A stretch of DNA of 39,935 nucleotides from Sergeia podlipaevii (GCA_030849805.1 JASANZ010002054.1:1-39935); one strand, 5' to 3'. Positions 1 to 11,600 are shown, counted from the first letter of the stretch. Numbers and translations: made by a program. Notes: generated from the letters alone by a model not told the origin.

Positions 1-1123
1 TGCTCTCATGTAAAAAAAAACTGCAACCGAGGTCACTTGGTAGCAGAAGAAAAAAAAAAAAACAGTAGTAAATGGCAGCGCGCTAGCCATAGCAGCTCAT
101 CATCTTTTTAGAGAGAAAAAAAAACAGTTTGAAGCATCACAGCGTGCACATGCGCTCACTCTCTTTCACACACACATATATATATATATATACACGCCGC
201 AAGAAACACAGACCAGGTTCCTAATAATGATAGTAAAAGTAGAAGAAAAAAAAACCGCTTCTAATGGTACGCATATATAGGAGGAGGTACGCCCACATTA
301 ATGCTATTCTCTTTTTCATCTCTCTTCTCTTCGCAGAATTGATTTGTCATTATGTATAGAAAGAATATATAACAGGGTAGAAGAACGCACAGCATGACTG
401 TGAGCTTTTCATACACGACCCAATACTCAATACTTTTTTTTTATCTTAGCGGCAATATCTCTATAGTTATCCTCGTTTGCATTTCTTCACGACGTACGAA
501 CAACTATATTGATGGCTTCGTTCTTTTTACGTGATGTCATCATGCACACTGGAAGGGTCTCGCACCGTTGTATAAATCTTCATTTATATTTGAAGAAAAA
601 AAATAAAAATTTCAACAACAAAAAGAAACAAAACAAACAAACAAAAAAAAAGAAGCATCTGCACTGCCAGAAAACTTTTTTTTTCGCCACACCGCGTGCA
701 TAGTGTACCTCTGACGAAGTTACTCACATTTCAAGACGAAAGAAAAAAAAGGCAAGGCTTCACACATTAAGCGCGTGCGCAGAAATGAGCACCCCCCACA
801 GCTCTTACCAGTCATAACAGAGGCAACAGCACAAAGAATCACTGCTGCATTTGCGATTGAAGAGTTGTGCCACACATTCATCAATTTCCTCTCTTCTTCA
901 TTTCTTTTGTTTTCCTCCTTTTTATTTTTGCTCTACTTTAAGCAAAAAAAAAGTTTTCCGCTTGCACTAAACACAAAATGATATACATATATATATATAT
1001 ATACAGTGATGTCAACAAGAGAACCGTGTCGCTTATTTCTTCCCTCTCTCTATCTCTCTCTCTCTCATACAACCTTCCTTCTCTCTTTCCACTTTTGCAG
1101 AAATATGTGCTCGCACGCAAGTA
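1..1123. other. Intergenic/3' UTR spacer downstream of the sphingosine-kinase-like gene
   Basis: No credible gene is seen on either strand. The stretch holds poly-A runs, a CA/TA compound microsatellite (167-192), a TA run (986-1003) and a dense CT-repeat tract (about 1041-1067) followed by more pyrimidines up to a CAG at about 1100. In the direction of transcription this is the 3' UTR of the kinase gene and the spacer before the next, unseen gene. Short open frames here are low-complexity and unsupported. Confidence 0.7.
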
Positions 1124-3829
1124 CTACTGTGAGCGGACATATTGAATGCTGGTGCGCAACTTCGTCATGCGTACAGAACTAAGCGGCATCATCTCACCAT
1201 CTGACATGGAGATGCCACCGTCCACCTTCACCTCCACCGCGCGAGCCTTCACGTAGTTGCAGAAGGGATAGTTCACATGAGTTCCCTTCTCAAGTGCATT
1301 AAAGAACTGAATAAACTCCTTACGCCCACCTTTGCCAGTCGCCGGGTCAATACGCGCAAACACAATGTCCATCGCGCCATCCGTGAGATGCGCGAGTGGG
1401 GCCATGACCATATCCTGCGCCACGTCACGGATATTACAGATGAGAAGACTGTAGAAGTCCCCACGGATGGTCACCCACGGCAGCTCCGGATCGTCAAAAT
1501 CGACCTCATCCTCCTCCAGCATAGCGCCATCGCTGAGCTTCGCCAGCCGATCCAGATCGCTCTGCTGCTGTTGCTGATTATGCCGCCTGCTGCTGTCGTA
1601 GCTATCGCCGTTGGAAGTAATACGAGCGTGATTGAGCTTGTTCAAGACCGCTGACGCCTCGGCGAGGTGATCAACAGGCACATACTTGAGACAATGTGGG
1701 CAATCGTCGCGCATAGTACAGGGCAAAAACTCCTCGTCTGCCGGCATCTTGTCACCGCTGTGGATTTTCTCCAGGCGTACACCTTCTTTGCTCTCCCAGG
1801 GCAGATAGCGGATCATGCCTCTGTACGCCCTCAACCCCTTGAGAATCGCGTAGCCACCATAGAGCGCGAAACGTGCATTTCCCATCCAGCGCAGGTGCTC
1901 TGATCCATGGTCGATATCATTAGCGGCCCCAAACGAGAGGGACATGAAGGCCACCCTCTCGGACATGTCAGGAGCACCGATGTGCATAGAAATGGCACTT
2001 GAAAAGTGAGGCTTCCCATCCTTGGCAAAGGGGCTCAAGGGAGCCTGGCTGGACGACAGAGACAACGTCGTCCTATCCGCTGACGCAGACTTTGATACGC
2101 GCGCAGCAGCGGCAGCCTCTGGCGGCGTAGCTCTACAAGGTGATGCTCTGCCGTTAGTACCGCTGTTGGGGCGACTACGCTGACGCTCACTGCAGTAAGC
2201 GCCAAACTTGTGATCCAGAGTGCGCAGCTTCCCTATACTGAGGGTACCGCGCTGGAAGTCCTCCATATCCTGGTTAGGTGTAAAACGCATGCGTAGGAGA
2301 TCCATGTGACACGCATACAGGTGCACCAGTGCTAGAGCAGCGGAAGTGGCGGAAAGCACTCCGAGACTTTTGGCCAGACCACACGCACTACCAGTAGGAA
2401 TCGTCGCCGCAATAGGTAGCACAGTGTCCCATGTACTAAACCGGCTGCTTGAAGTGGTGGGCTGCGTGCTGTTATGAATGTGAAGTGAAGTCCCGTCAAA
2501 AGGATCGTGCAGCCGGGTATCGCCATCTGTGCCGGTGACAACGCTTGTAGCATCTGCGGTGGTGTCCCCAATAGTTCTGCTCGACGTTGTCACCGGCTTC
2601 TTCCTGGTGGTATCGCTCTCAGTGTTTGACACTGCCTCCACCGTCACGTTCTGCGCGGCCGGTGGCGACGCGGATGCGGCATGGCTATGCTGCTGCTGCT
2701 GCTGTTTCTCAAGCTCATCCATCTGGGCTTGCGCGCGGAGTGCGTGAATAATGGCTGCTTTTCTTCGGTGCAGTCCATTTGCTACCTCGTGCGCCATGCC
2801 ATCTCCGCCCGCGGCAGCCACCACACAGCTGCTGTCCAAGGCGTTCCTGAGATCTGCAATGTAGTCCTCGCAGTCATGCGGGCGGGTTGTCACGCGCACC
2901 TCAATACTGTGCCGAGAGAAGTGAAGAAGCGGCTTGATCTGCTTATCAAACACGTGCTCACCAAGCCCACGCCCAGACTTGGGACTGATAAAGATAATGA
3001 GGTGCTTGCGGCCGCGCACGTAGATCCTACGCAGCAGCCACGCAACAAAAGCGGCGCACTGATCACTGATAAACTCCAGTGTGTGAATGGATCCTTTTTC
3101 TTTCTTGCGTAACCGCACATAGTGGATATAGTAGTGGTTCAAGCCTGACGTGCCTTGGGCACCCCCCATGGCGCGTATCACAGGAGATGGCGCAGCATTG
3201 TAGTTGCTCATACTATTGTCTCGTATGTGGTGTTGTGAATAGTGTTTCTTCCTACTACCACGGACGGCGCTATCATCCGAACGACCATTTTTCGCTACCA
3301 GCGAAGTTGTGGAGCCGCTCGCACTATGATTATACCCGGGGGTTGAGGCGAGCGTGTTGACTCGTGAGTGAGCATAAACCAGAGCATCACTGCCCTCGCC
3401 TATCGTCCCAGCTCCGCGGCAGAGCAAGTCAACACCGCCGCCCTGGTTTTCAAACGTCATCTTCGTTGTGTCATCGTTGGCGCGGCGCTGACGTTGTCGA
3501 GCGTCACGCTCGTGAAGATTCTCAATATTCAGCACAGCGTACAGTGGCACGTTGAAGATCACCTTTTCCTTGCCTTTGGAGGTGGTGCAGGCCAGACGAA
3601 GACGCTCTGTGCGTGGGTTGAATGTCAACGTGCACTGGCGTGCTTTGTACGTCACAAAGACCTCGGGCTTCTGCTGCCCTGACTCATAGCACGGCTCTAC
3701 GAACTGTTGCTCTCGACCAAGCGGAGAATGGTCACCATCCAGGCAGTCGAAATATGGCAGAGACTTGGTGCCTTCATGATGTATCCCATCGCCATTACGG
3801 GCACTTGATACGTTGCCACCACTAGGCAT
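1124..3829 (-). CDS. Sphingosine kinase-like lipid kinase (DAGK catalytic fold)
   Basis: 901 aa. It probably phosphorylates sphingoid bases (ATP-dependent lipid kinase), though a diacylglycerol or ceramide kinase cannot be excluded. A DAGK-type nucleotide-binding domain begins near residue 275 with FISPKSGRG, followed by the GGDGM loop at 341-345 and HEVANGL. The second half has PTGSACGLAKSLG near 477, in the place of the family's glycine-rich P-x-GSxN segment, then FMSLSFGAANDIDHGSE and the all-beta C-terminal lobe with LTDGAMDIV. The end carries VDGGISMSDGE, matching the family's DGE signature. Low-complexity insertions (poly-Q/Ser/Thr about 375-465, Ser/Ala-rich about 560-620, Q-rich about 750) make it much longer than minimal kinases. 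The first 270 residues may hold a PH-like lipid-binding module (VTYKARQCTLTFNPRTERL), which is inferred only. The ATG at 3829 lies about 50 nt below a predicted splice acceptor. Confidence 0.85.
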   Translation of the reverse strand: MPSGGNVSSARNGDGIHHEGTKSLPYFDCLDGDHSPLGREQQFVEPCYESGQQKPEVFVTYKARQCTLTFNPRTERLRLACTTSKGKEKVIFNVPLYAVLNIENLHERDARQRQRRANDDTTKMTFENQGGGVDLLCRGAGTIGEGSDALVYAHSRVNTLASTPGYNHSASGSTTSLVAKNGRSDDSAVRGSRKKHYSQHHIRDNSMSNYNAAPSPVIRAMGGAQGTSGLNHYYIHYVRLRKKEKGSIHTLEFISDQCAAFVAWLLRRIYVRGRKHLIIFISPKSGRGLGEHVFDKQIKPLLHFSRHSIEVRVTTRPHDCEDYIADLRNALDSSCVVAAAGGDGMAHEVANGLHRRKAAIIHALRAQAQMDELEKQQQQQHSHAASASPPAAQNVTVEAVSNTESDTTRKKPVTTSSRTIGDTTADATSVVTGTDGDTRLHDPFDGTSLHIHNSTQPTTSSSRFSTWDTVLPIAATIPTGSACGLAKSLGVLSATSAALALVHLYACHMDLLRMRFTPNQDMEDFQRGTLSIGKLRTLDHKFGAYCSERQRSRPNSGTNGRASPCRATPPEAAAAARVSKSASADRTTLSLSSSQAPLSPFAKDGKPHFSSAISMHIGAPDMSERVAFMSLSFGAANDIDHGSEHLRWMGNARFALYGGYAILKGLRAYRGMIRYLPWESKEGVRLEKIHSGDKMPADEEFLPCTMRDDCPHCLKYVPVDHLAEASAVLNKLNHARITSNGDSYDSSRRHNQQQQQSDLDRLAKLSDGAMLEEDEVDFDDPELPWVTIRGDFYSLLICNIRDVAQDMVMAPLAHLTDGAMDIVFARIDPATGKGGRKEFIQFFNALEKGTHVNYPFCNYVKARAVEVKVDGGISMSDGEMMPLSSVRMTKLRTSIQYVRSQ

Positions 3830-5029
3830 GGGGATAACAATAATGACAATAGAGTTGGATGTGTGTGTGCACGTGTATACGCTTGAGAAAGTGCAAAATA
3901 GTAAAGAATCTTTTTTTTAAAAAAAAATGAGATGTTTAGCGGCTGGAATTGCTCTGATAGCTACCTTTCCCTGGAATGCAATCTCTATTAAGATTAGGTA
4001 TATAGAATAGTTATAATTAAAGCAGATCGGAACAACAAACAAACAAAATATCTTTTCCCCCCTTAAAAAAGAGTGGAAGAGTAGTCTCTACGCTCAAATT
4101 AACCGGTGCGCTTTTTCTTTGACGTTGTGTGTATATAAAAAAAAAAGAACAAGTCCGCTAATACAAAGAAAATAAATATTTTGCTTGCGTATATTACAGT
4201 CTGAAAGCAACAGGTAAGCAAAAAAAAAAAAAAGTATTTAGAAAAAAAAAAGCGACAAAGACAGAAAAGGGAAAAAATATCCCGCTTGGTGCGCTGCACT
4301 AACAAGAAAAAAAAAAGATGTTAAAATAACAATAATAAAAATAATTATAATGAAAGCAACCTGTTGTAGATGTGTCAAACAGCCTGGCTAAACAGAAAGG
4401 CCCTACACCGTTTGATAAATACAATGCAGACGCACACACAAAAAAAAACTTTTGGTACTTTCTGTCAATATAAGTTTAATGCTTAAATTTGTGTCATTGA
4501 ACGAAAATGAGAAAGAAAAAAAAGGGTAAGTGTGTTACAGTATCTAGTATGTGCGAATGCATATAGGCAACAGTTTTTCGTACATTACAGTGCTACGAAC
4601 CTCGACATTTAGGTGCATTGTCCAAACGGGATAGTTGACCTAGAAAAGTGACGAAAAATGAATTCATTTTTTTTTGTTGTTGTTGTTGCTGCTTCATGAG
4701 ATGGGGAAAAAAAACAAAACGATGAACCCTACTAATACAAATGCCGCTGCGGCAGCATTCACTATGCAAATATGCTGTACCGGAGCGGCACGTTTTTTTT
4801 CTTCATCCTTTTCCTCACCTTCTTCTTTTTCTTCTTCTTCCTCTTATTTACTCCTTTTGTATACATCGTAAAAACAATTGCAATATAAAGAGAGAGAGAG
4901 AAAAAAAGAGACAAAAAGGGGGACACAAATGCGGCGCGCTCATTCACACAAACACAGGCACAAGCAAAATGGATATATATATATAGAAAAAGAAAAAACA
5001 GCAATAGCGCGATGATGTATTCTGTATGG
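3830..5029. other. Intergenic spacer, 1.2 kb
   Basis: AT-rich spacer between the kinase gene and the protease-like gene, with many A runs and a TTG repeat near 4670-4690. It contains a CT/TTC-rich plus-strand tract at 4796-4850 and a TA run at 4976-4984. It would hold the 3' UTR of the protease-like gene and the 5' leader of the kinase gene. I see no gene or structured RNA. Confidence 0.6.
3882..3883 (-). promoter_or_regulatory. Predicted trans-splice acceptor AG for the kinase gene
   Basis: Read on the minus strand, a T/C-rich tract (complement of about 3884-3930) ends in TTTCTCAAG. It gives a 5' UTR of about 50 nt before the ATG at 3829. Site chosen by eye. Confidence 0.45.
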
Positions 5030-8000
5030 CTAGTGCTCAATCTCCTCTTCCATGTGTGATGGGCCCTGCGATGCGTCCTTCGACGAGACAGCTCCCTCTG
5101 TCTGAGATTCAGATTTAGCGAAACCTTCTGCCGTCATTACCGCCACCACGGGTGAAACAGGAGCTACCTTCAATAAAGACTTGGTCATCACTACCTCCAC
5201 ACGGACAGGAGCCTCAACGTGCGTTGTCGTTGCCGACGGCATTGGCGCTTCCGGAGGTAGCTTCGGTAATAGCATAAGTAGCTCACGTGATCGCTGTCGC
5301 AGCACAGAGATGCTAGGGTAGACTCTCTCAATGCGCGGACACACCTCCTCCCTCAGCTTACTCGCCACCCCGCTGTTTCTTCCTTCCCCTTCTTCTCTGC
5401 CCGCTTTAGTCATTGACGATGACGGCGGGAGCAGACCCCACTCTGCTAGCGTCTTCAACGTGGTAACGCACAGTCCCATCAGTCGCGCCGACGCGTCAGA
5501 GTAGCGCTCACAAGACTCACGATCGCATACTTGTACAAGGCACTCCCAGAGAGCATTGCTTTCTAGCGCAATCGCCTGGCGAAGCACCACGAACTCGTGT
5601 TCCCTGAGAGATGGCATGGGTGCATAGACGCCGCCACTTTTGCGACATACCAACGCAGAACGAGCGTCTGCGCCTGTTACATCGCCGCCCGGTAACACAG
5701 GCTTCAACGGCGGCGCGGCGGGATCTATCCCGTGCGTGCTTGATTGAGTAGAAGCCGCCGCCACGATAGCCGCGAGCAGCTGAAGTAGTCCATGGAGAAC
5801 GAAGGAGTCCTCTGTGCACTCCCGCACGGAGGTGAGCAACCACGATAGCATCCCAGCACGTGCCCACCACGCCGCCGCTCGCGCATCCGTGCGGATTGCA
5901 TTGCTGACAAGAGCGGACATCCATTTCACAAGGTGGCGGTCCTGACGCTCCGTAGCTTTGTGAGAGCGCAGCACATCCGCAGAGAGCTCAAGACCACCCG
6001 CGCGCAAAAACAGCTCGCACGGTGTGCGCCTGTCCTTCTCTGAGTTTCGCGGCGATGCAGCAAGTGGGGACGACGACGAAGAAGAAGAAGACAACAGGTC
6101 TGGCAAGGACGACTCAGTCACACGCAAAAGACAGTTGACGCCCCAATGCAAAATCGCGGAGTGACGGGGGTACTCCTTTAGCACCTCCAGCACTGTTGTG
6201 ACGCCATCAACGTGTGTAAACACAGCGACGTTGTGCTCGTGTAAGCACAAACGACTAAGAGTGGCGAGAGCATCCGAGACAAGGTCAAGGTTCTGTGGAT
6301 GTCCATCGATAATCTCCAGAATGAGGCCCACCACACTCGGGGCCACAGCAAGGACCGGCTCCGGCGATGGTGCAGTGGTGGCAGCAGAGGATGGTAGCGT
6401 GCAAGCCTTTTTTTTCCGTTGGCGTTCATCTCTGCTGCCGCCATCTTGCTGCACAATCTCACGCAGAATACGGCGCACTAAGACAGGACAGTAGGCAAAG
6501 GAGTGCAACATCAGACTAAGACTGCTGGGCCCTGTGTAGTACTCGTTATACACCTGCTCAAAGGTTGGAATACGTTGCGAGGCAGGTACGCTTCTCCGCT
6601 TGGCTGCGGTGGCGACGGAGTAAGCCCCCACTGTTGGCTTCGATACGATGCGAGGGTGACTGATGACCTTCTCATTTCTCTGCTCCAGCTCATCCTCCGC
6701 ACTATCTTCGTTTTCCTCTCCCGCCGCTAGAGAATTCACTGGTGTCTCTGAGATCGGGGAGCGACACAGCCCTAGCATGGAAGATTCAAATAGGTGTTTG
6801 ACAATGCTCGGGAGACGAATGCAGATGCCCTCTCGACCGCCACTAGAGTCGTTGCTATGAATCCTTTGGCCTCCTGGTTGATGGTGCAGTCCAATAAAAT
6901 CGCCATTGCTGTTGAATACAGGTCCGCCGCTGCACCACGCGTCACACTCCGGTGACGCAGATGTGATGGGTGTGACGACGTATTCGCAGAAGTCGTCATA
7001 AACGGCGGCCACGTGGCGCACCAGGTACTTGCGGCCGTGCCCTGGAACATGCGTGATGATCAAATGCGTGTCCCCCTCATGCACTGGTGCAAGGGATGAG
7101 AGAAGAAGGGGCACCGGCAGCGGGTTGATTGTGAAGAGGTTGTCGTCCGGAGAGAGTTCAGTGTTGTGCATGGGCATCACAGTAGCAGCATTGTCAATCT
7201 CACCGGACTCATCCCACAAAATGTTGTCGTCTGCGAACGTTCCGAATGAGCAGCTTCCATTGGCCGCTCGCCGCCTCGTCGTGCAGCGGGAAGCAGAGGA
7301 AACACTACTGTTGCCACTCCACTGTCCATCCTCGCTACCGTACCCCCTTTCTACTCCTTCGCCACCCCCACCGCGCCGCCGGCGGTGCTTGCAACCACCA
7401 CCATCACCAGTCCTGTGCCCAGCCCCTTCTTCGCATGGATACACCTCACAGTACACTAGGGAATACCCCAACTCTTCCTCCTCTTCGTCATCCTCTTCCT
7501 CGCTGCTCTCACCACTACCCCAAACCTTGGCGCTGCCGCCCCTCAATCGTTTCCTTTGCACCGCTGAGGCAGATTCGGGTGAGGCAGACGTGACAAACCC
7601 ATAATCACCGCGTACTGCAACGGAAAAGGTGCGCGGCTCGCGACCGAGGCGGGCGGCTGTGCCAGCCACCGGCTGCTCCATAAATGTAACGATCGTACCA
7701 GCGATGTCCTCGCGAGAAGAGAACACGGAGGAGGTGGTCAACAGAACGCCCAAAGGCGGTAGGTCGCGGTCCGAAGGGCTGAGCCCGTCCTCGTTGCCGG
7801 CGTCGTTCTCCTGGCCGCCGCTGCGCGCCCGCTCTTCTGCCACAGCACCTGGTGCCCTTACTCGTGGCGGAGGTGGAGGCGGCCCCGGAGAATAAGAGGA
7901 GGGGCTATGGGTGGCTGCGCTTCCTGTCCGTCCGTGAGCAGAGTAGTGCGTGCATAGGTTCGGAGACTGAGATTCGGCCTTTCTGCCTCTGTTGCGTGCC

Positions 8001-8188
8001 CCCACACCGTACGTGATGGGAGGGACAGCAACTGCGCTCACATCGGGGAGAGAAATGAGAACTGCACTGCCGCGATCACCGCTCACGCGACCAACGGCGT
8101 GAGTGAAGTGAGATACCTTCTCAATGACTGACCATCCCTTTTCGTAAGATACTGAAGAGGCGTTGTGTAGGTGGTTTTGATGAGTCAT
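5030..8188 (-). CDS. Trypsin-like serine protease domain fused to armadillo-type helical repeats
   Basis: 1052 aa. The N-terminal half resembles a PA-clan (trypsin/HtrA-like) fold. A first strand GSAVLIS is at about 40-46 and a second strand GVLLTTSSVF at about 147-156. A possible Asp region DDNLFTINPLP comes before the nucleophile motif CSGGPVF with Ser420, followed by GDFIGLHHQPGG. In active relatives the second strand reads like LTxAHVV; here the expected His position is Ser154, so the triad looks broken. The segment between the first two strands has a Pro/Gly-rich insertion of about 90 residues, and another acidic insertion lies near 220-290. From about 610 to 830 come Leu-rich helical pairs (LATLSRLCLHEHNVAVF, GVTTVLEVLKEYPRHSAI) typical of armadillo repeats. 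The tail is disordered. It is probably a protein-binding pseudoprotease rather than an enzyme; partner and location are unknown. The start at 8188 lies 40 nt below a T-run/AG acceptor. Confidence 0.75.
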   Translation of the reverse strand: MTHQNHLHNASSVSYEKGWSVIEKVSHFTHAVGRVSGDRGSAVLISLPDVSAVAVPPITYGVGARNRGRKAESQSPNLCTHYSAHGRTGSAATHSPSSYSPGPPPPPPRVRAPGAVAEERARSGGQENDAGNEDGLSPSDRDLPPLGVLLTTSSVFSSREDIAGTIVTFMEQPVAGTAARLGREPRTFSVAVRGDYGFVTSASPESASAVQRKRLRGGSAKVWGSGESSEEEDDEEEEELGYSLVYCEVYPCEEGAGHRTGDGGGCKHRRRRGGGGEGVERGYGSEDGQWSGNSSVSSASRCTTRRRAANGSCSFGTFADDNILWDESGEIDNAATVMPMHNTELSPDDNLFTINPLPVPLLLSSLAPVHEGDTHLIITHVPGHGRKYLVRHVAAVYDDFCEYVVTPITSASPECDAWCSGGPVFNSNGDFIGLHHQPGGQRIHSNDSSGGREGICIRLPSIVKHLFESSMLGLCRSPISETPVNSLAAGEENEDSAEDELEQRNEKVISHPRIVSKPTVGAYSVATAAKRRSVPASQRIPTFEQVYNEYYTGPSSLSLMLHSFAYCPVLVRRILREIVQQDGGSRDERQRKKKACTLPSSAATTAPSPEPVLAVAPSVVGLILEIIDGHPQNLDLVSDALATLSRLCLHEHNVAVFTHVDGVTTVLEVLKEYPRHSAILHWGVNCLLRVTESSLPDLLSSSSSSSSPLAASPRNSEKDRRTPCELFLRAGGLELSADVLRSHKATERQDRHLVKWMSALVSNAIRTDARAAAWWARAGMLSWLLTSVRECTEDSFVLHGLLQLLAAIVAAASTQSSTHGIDPAAPPLKPVLPGGDVTGADARSALVCRKSGGVYAPMPSLREHEFVVLRQAIALESNALWECLVQVCDRESCERYSDASARLMGLCVTTLKTLAEWGLLPPSSSMTKAGREEGEGRNSGVASKLREEVCPRIERVYPSISVLRQRSRELLMLLPKLPPEAPMPSATTTHVEAPVRVEVVMTKSLLKVAPVSPVVAVMTAEGFAKSESQTEGAVSSKDASQGPSHMEEEIEH

Positions 8189-8662
8189 GAACTTGTTCAG
8201 TTCTTCTTTTTCAAATCTTTACACACTTCTTCAAAAAAAAAAAAAATGATAAAAAGAGACGTCATGATTGATAAGAACAAACTATTATAGTGCAGCAAAA
8301 ACTGAATACAACCGAAATATAAGTCGCATCCAAGCAACGATAATTGCAAGAAAGAAAAAAAAAGAGAACAGAAAAATAGGTAATCATAGGACTATGCACT
8401 ATTATTTCCGTGGTTTGAGAAAAGGCATAGAAAATCAATTCTCTCCATTTTTTTTTCTCCTTTGACTGCCTATAGGAAAAGCAATGCACTCAGAGAGATC
8501 TAACCGCCAAAAAAGAAAAAGACGCATTGCAAATGCGCGTACACGCAGAACCTCACGAGTAAAAACCAACGAAAAATAATAGTGAGTCAAAACAAGCAAA
8601 AGTCAAAAGTAAATAAAGGGATAAATAGTATGACCAGCATTCTCTGCTTTTCTCACCCACCT
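8189..8662. other. Intergenic spacer
   Basis: A 0.47 kb AT-rich spacer between the GID-RING gene and the protease-like gene. It contains a 13-nt A run at 8233-8245, which reads as a T tract in the sense of transcription and ends in GAAG. No gene is seen. Confidence 0.6.
8229..8230 (-). promoter_or_regulatory. Predicted trans-splice acceptor AG for the protease-like gene
   Basis: On the minus strand a run of 13 T is followed by GAAG, then a 40-nt leader to the ATG at 8188. Tract and spacing fit trypanosomatid acceptors. Confidence 0.5.
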
Positions 8663-11600
8663 TCAGTATATATACGACAAGGTCAAGATACACTCTACGG
8701 GGGTGCGTACCCCACAATACGGGCACGAGACTGACGCATCAGACGTCACTTGGCCACGGCCCTTTTGCCGCGTAGTGACAATATCACACAACGCCTTGTA
8801 GGAGATCACATGACCACAGTTCAGCAGATTAGGCGGATTCAGATCCCCGCCATGTGACGCAGGAGTGTCGTACAAGTTGCGCGTCAGAAGCTGTGTCGTG
8901 GGCGTCACATACGCAAGCCGCGGGTCCAAATCCGTTGTGGATGGCCCGCCAACGATGTACGATGCGGCGTCCTCCCGGCTAACGTATCCGTTTGATGAAG
9001 AAGGAGGGGCAGGTCGCACAGTGGCAGGTCGCCTTCGGCCTTCACCGTCCGCGGCAGCAGCAGCCACCGCTGCATAGCGCTGAAGCATTTGATATTGATT
9101 CCCTAGTGCTGCGCTCCCTGAGCTTCTCTCCTGCTGTTGTTGTTGTTCTGCGGCACCACCGGGGGCACGCATGTGGATCAACGACATCCACGACGCCAAG
9201 GTATCGCGACGACGCTCGCTCGGCTGCCCTGCCCCTTCCCCCCTACTGCTCCTCCCTCGCCCTTCTTCTCCTGCGCGTGTCGGCACATTCTTCGCCTTTT
9301 CCAGCGCTGCGGCGGCCGCTGCTTCCTCGTCGGCATCATAGTCACTAACAGACTTGAGCACTGCCCCAGAGATAAGCGGGTCAAGACAGCGACGACGGGT
9401 GACGGGGCAGTAGCACATGGTGGAGCGGAATGCTGGCCGCCACCACAGCCGCGTGCCCATCTGATGAGCTGAGCCGAATGAAGGCCCAGTAGCGAAGAAC
9501 GTGTCCTGCTTCATCCTCTCATCTGCCAGTGCAGTCTCTGTGTTGCACACTGCGCTATCAACGACGGCGGAGGTCGTAGTATTTTTGCTGACATCGCTAC
9601 CTCTCGTGGAGCAACGGTGTCGTAGTGTACTGAGAACTGTCGCGGTTCCATGCGCTGCATAAAAGAGGCGTGCGTCTTCCTGGAGAAGAATTGAACTGGC
9701 GTGTGGCGCGTCCAGCACAGCAGCGGACCGTGGAGGTTGCTGGATGAAACTGCCACCCCCTGGTGAAGATTCCAATGGACGGCTGCCTTCGCGATCTCTC
9801 TGCTGCTGACGTGCAGGAGTTGGCACAGATGCAGCGCTTCTGACGGGAGCGGCGGCACTGTCGGTCAGGGAGGCAAGCGCGGCAGGAAGAGCCAAGTCGC
9901 CTATTCTCGGAGAAAGCACCAGCTCACCCTCCTCATGGGCGTTTTCGCTGTACGAACGGCAACCTTCCCCCTCCTCCTCTTCAGACTTTTCCTCCTTCTC
10001 TTTTGGTACGGGGAGCAGACCACGCTGGTTGAGCATGTCCAGCTCCTGTAACATGTGTGTGCTGAGCGGATAGACAAACCGCGCAAGACTGTTTTCAGCA
10101 GCAGTGGCAGCAACCGTGTCCAATGCTGCGGCCGGGTCACCACCCTCCATGGTTCTTCTCCACCATTCCCCTAGAGAAATACCAGCAGTTTCCGGATGTT
10201 GTTCTTCCATCGCGAAGAGCGCGTCTCGCAGCTGCGCAATCTTGTACACCTCATCTTGCAGGGAAGTGCAAACGCTCTCTAGCCATACCAGCGGAGCGAG
10301 AGCAGGAGAGAGGCACCTTGCTTCAGAAGAATCTGGGCAAAGCAGCTCATACAGATGGGAGCTGGTGAGAGATATCACAGAGCCAGCGTGTGGTGCAGGC
10401 ACATCGCAGTTGCCGTCGTTACTGCTGCTGCTGCTGCTGCTGTTACCCCATAATAACAAAAAGGGTGCAACACAGTAGGCAAACTGCGCAGACTTTTTCG
10501 CCGCCGTATCGGCGCACGCTTTTTCTTCCCCTTCTCTTTTCTGAAGTCCAGTAAATAGCAAGGGAGCGTAGCCAAGAGCCGCCGTCACGTGCTGCAGCTG
10601 AAGGAGCATGCTGGCCCGACCTGCAGAGCTCTCCACAATTTTCTTTTCATCTTGAAGACGGTCTTTGATAAGCTTGTCTTGATGCATGTCGTTAATAAAC
10701 GCAGCAGCCTCCCTCAGACACTCTGCAAGCGCCATAGACGATTCAAGTGTAGAAGAGGTAGCACTATGGCTGCGCTGATCCTCCTGCCCTTGAGAATGTT
10801 GTTGCGGTGTGAAGTGGCCAGAGTCACCGTAGCTGTGCCTGGAAGCCATTAGAGACAGTTCCTGCAGAGAACACAAAATAGCAAGATCGGAGAGAAGCAT
10901 ACGTGCCCGGCGCGCGATGCAGAGACGCACCTCGCGTCCTTGGCAGTAGAGCTTGTTATACTGCCAGCAGCGCTGTTGACGCAGTCGCGGAGAGGTAGGA
11001 AGAGAACGAGGGCGGCGTCGGAAGTCACGCTGTGCAATCTCCGGCTCAGCCTGTTCTTCTTCGTCATCGTTGTCGTCGTGGTCGTCGCTATACACCTCCG
11101 CCACCCCCTCTTCCTCTTCCTCCTCGTTGTATGCGACTTCTCGAGCTGCTACTTGGACGTCATCTGCAGCATCCGAGTAGTTACTGGCCTCAGCTGATTC
11201 CACTGCTATGCTCTGACTGCGGCGACGGCGCAGACGTCTGAAAAATTCATTTACCGCGCCCTCCTCCTCCTCTTCTTCCGCTTCCTCTTCCTCTTCCATC
11301 TGCGCCTCCCCCAGTTCATCGCCTCGATTCTCTTCTTCATCCGCCTCGCCGCCCTCCTCGCTAACCTGGGCAGCCCCAACGCCACCCGCGATCGCAGAAG
11401 ACGCAGAGTACATGCTGGATGACCACATGGGATCTTCACTCACTTCAGCTTCCTCGTCATCTAATGCGCTTTGCAGGTCCTCTTCACTACCTTCATCCTC
11501 CTCCATTGAGGAGTGTAGCCAGGGATGAGAATCATTATATGTGTCTGTGCTGTGTTCAGGATGAGCCCTGTCGATCTCTTCAGCAGAGTCTACGCTCTCT

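Noticed and set aside
7029..7604. 191-aa plus-strand open frame inside the protease-like gene
   Set aside because: Antisense to acidic and Gly-rich low complexity; composition (Ser and Pro tracts) is the complement of those tracts.
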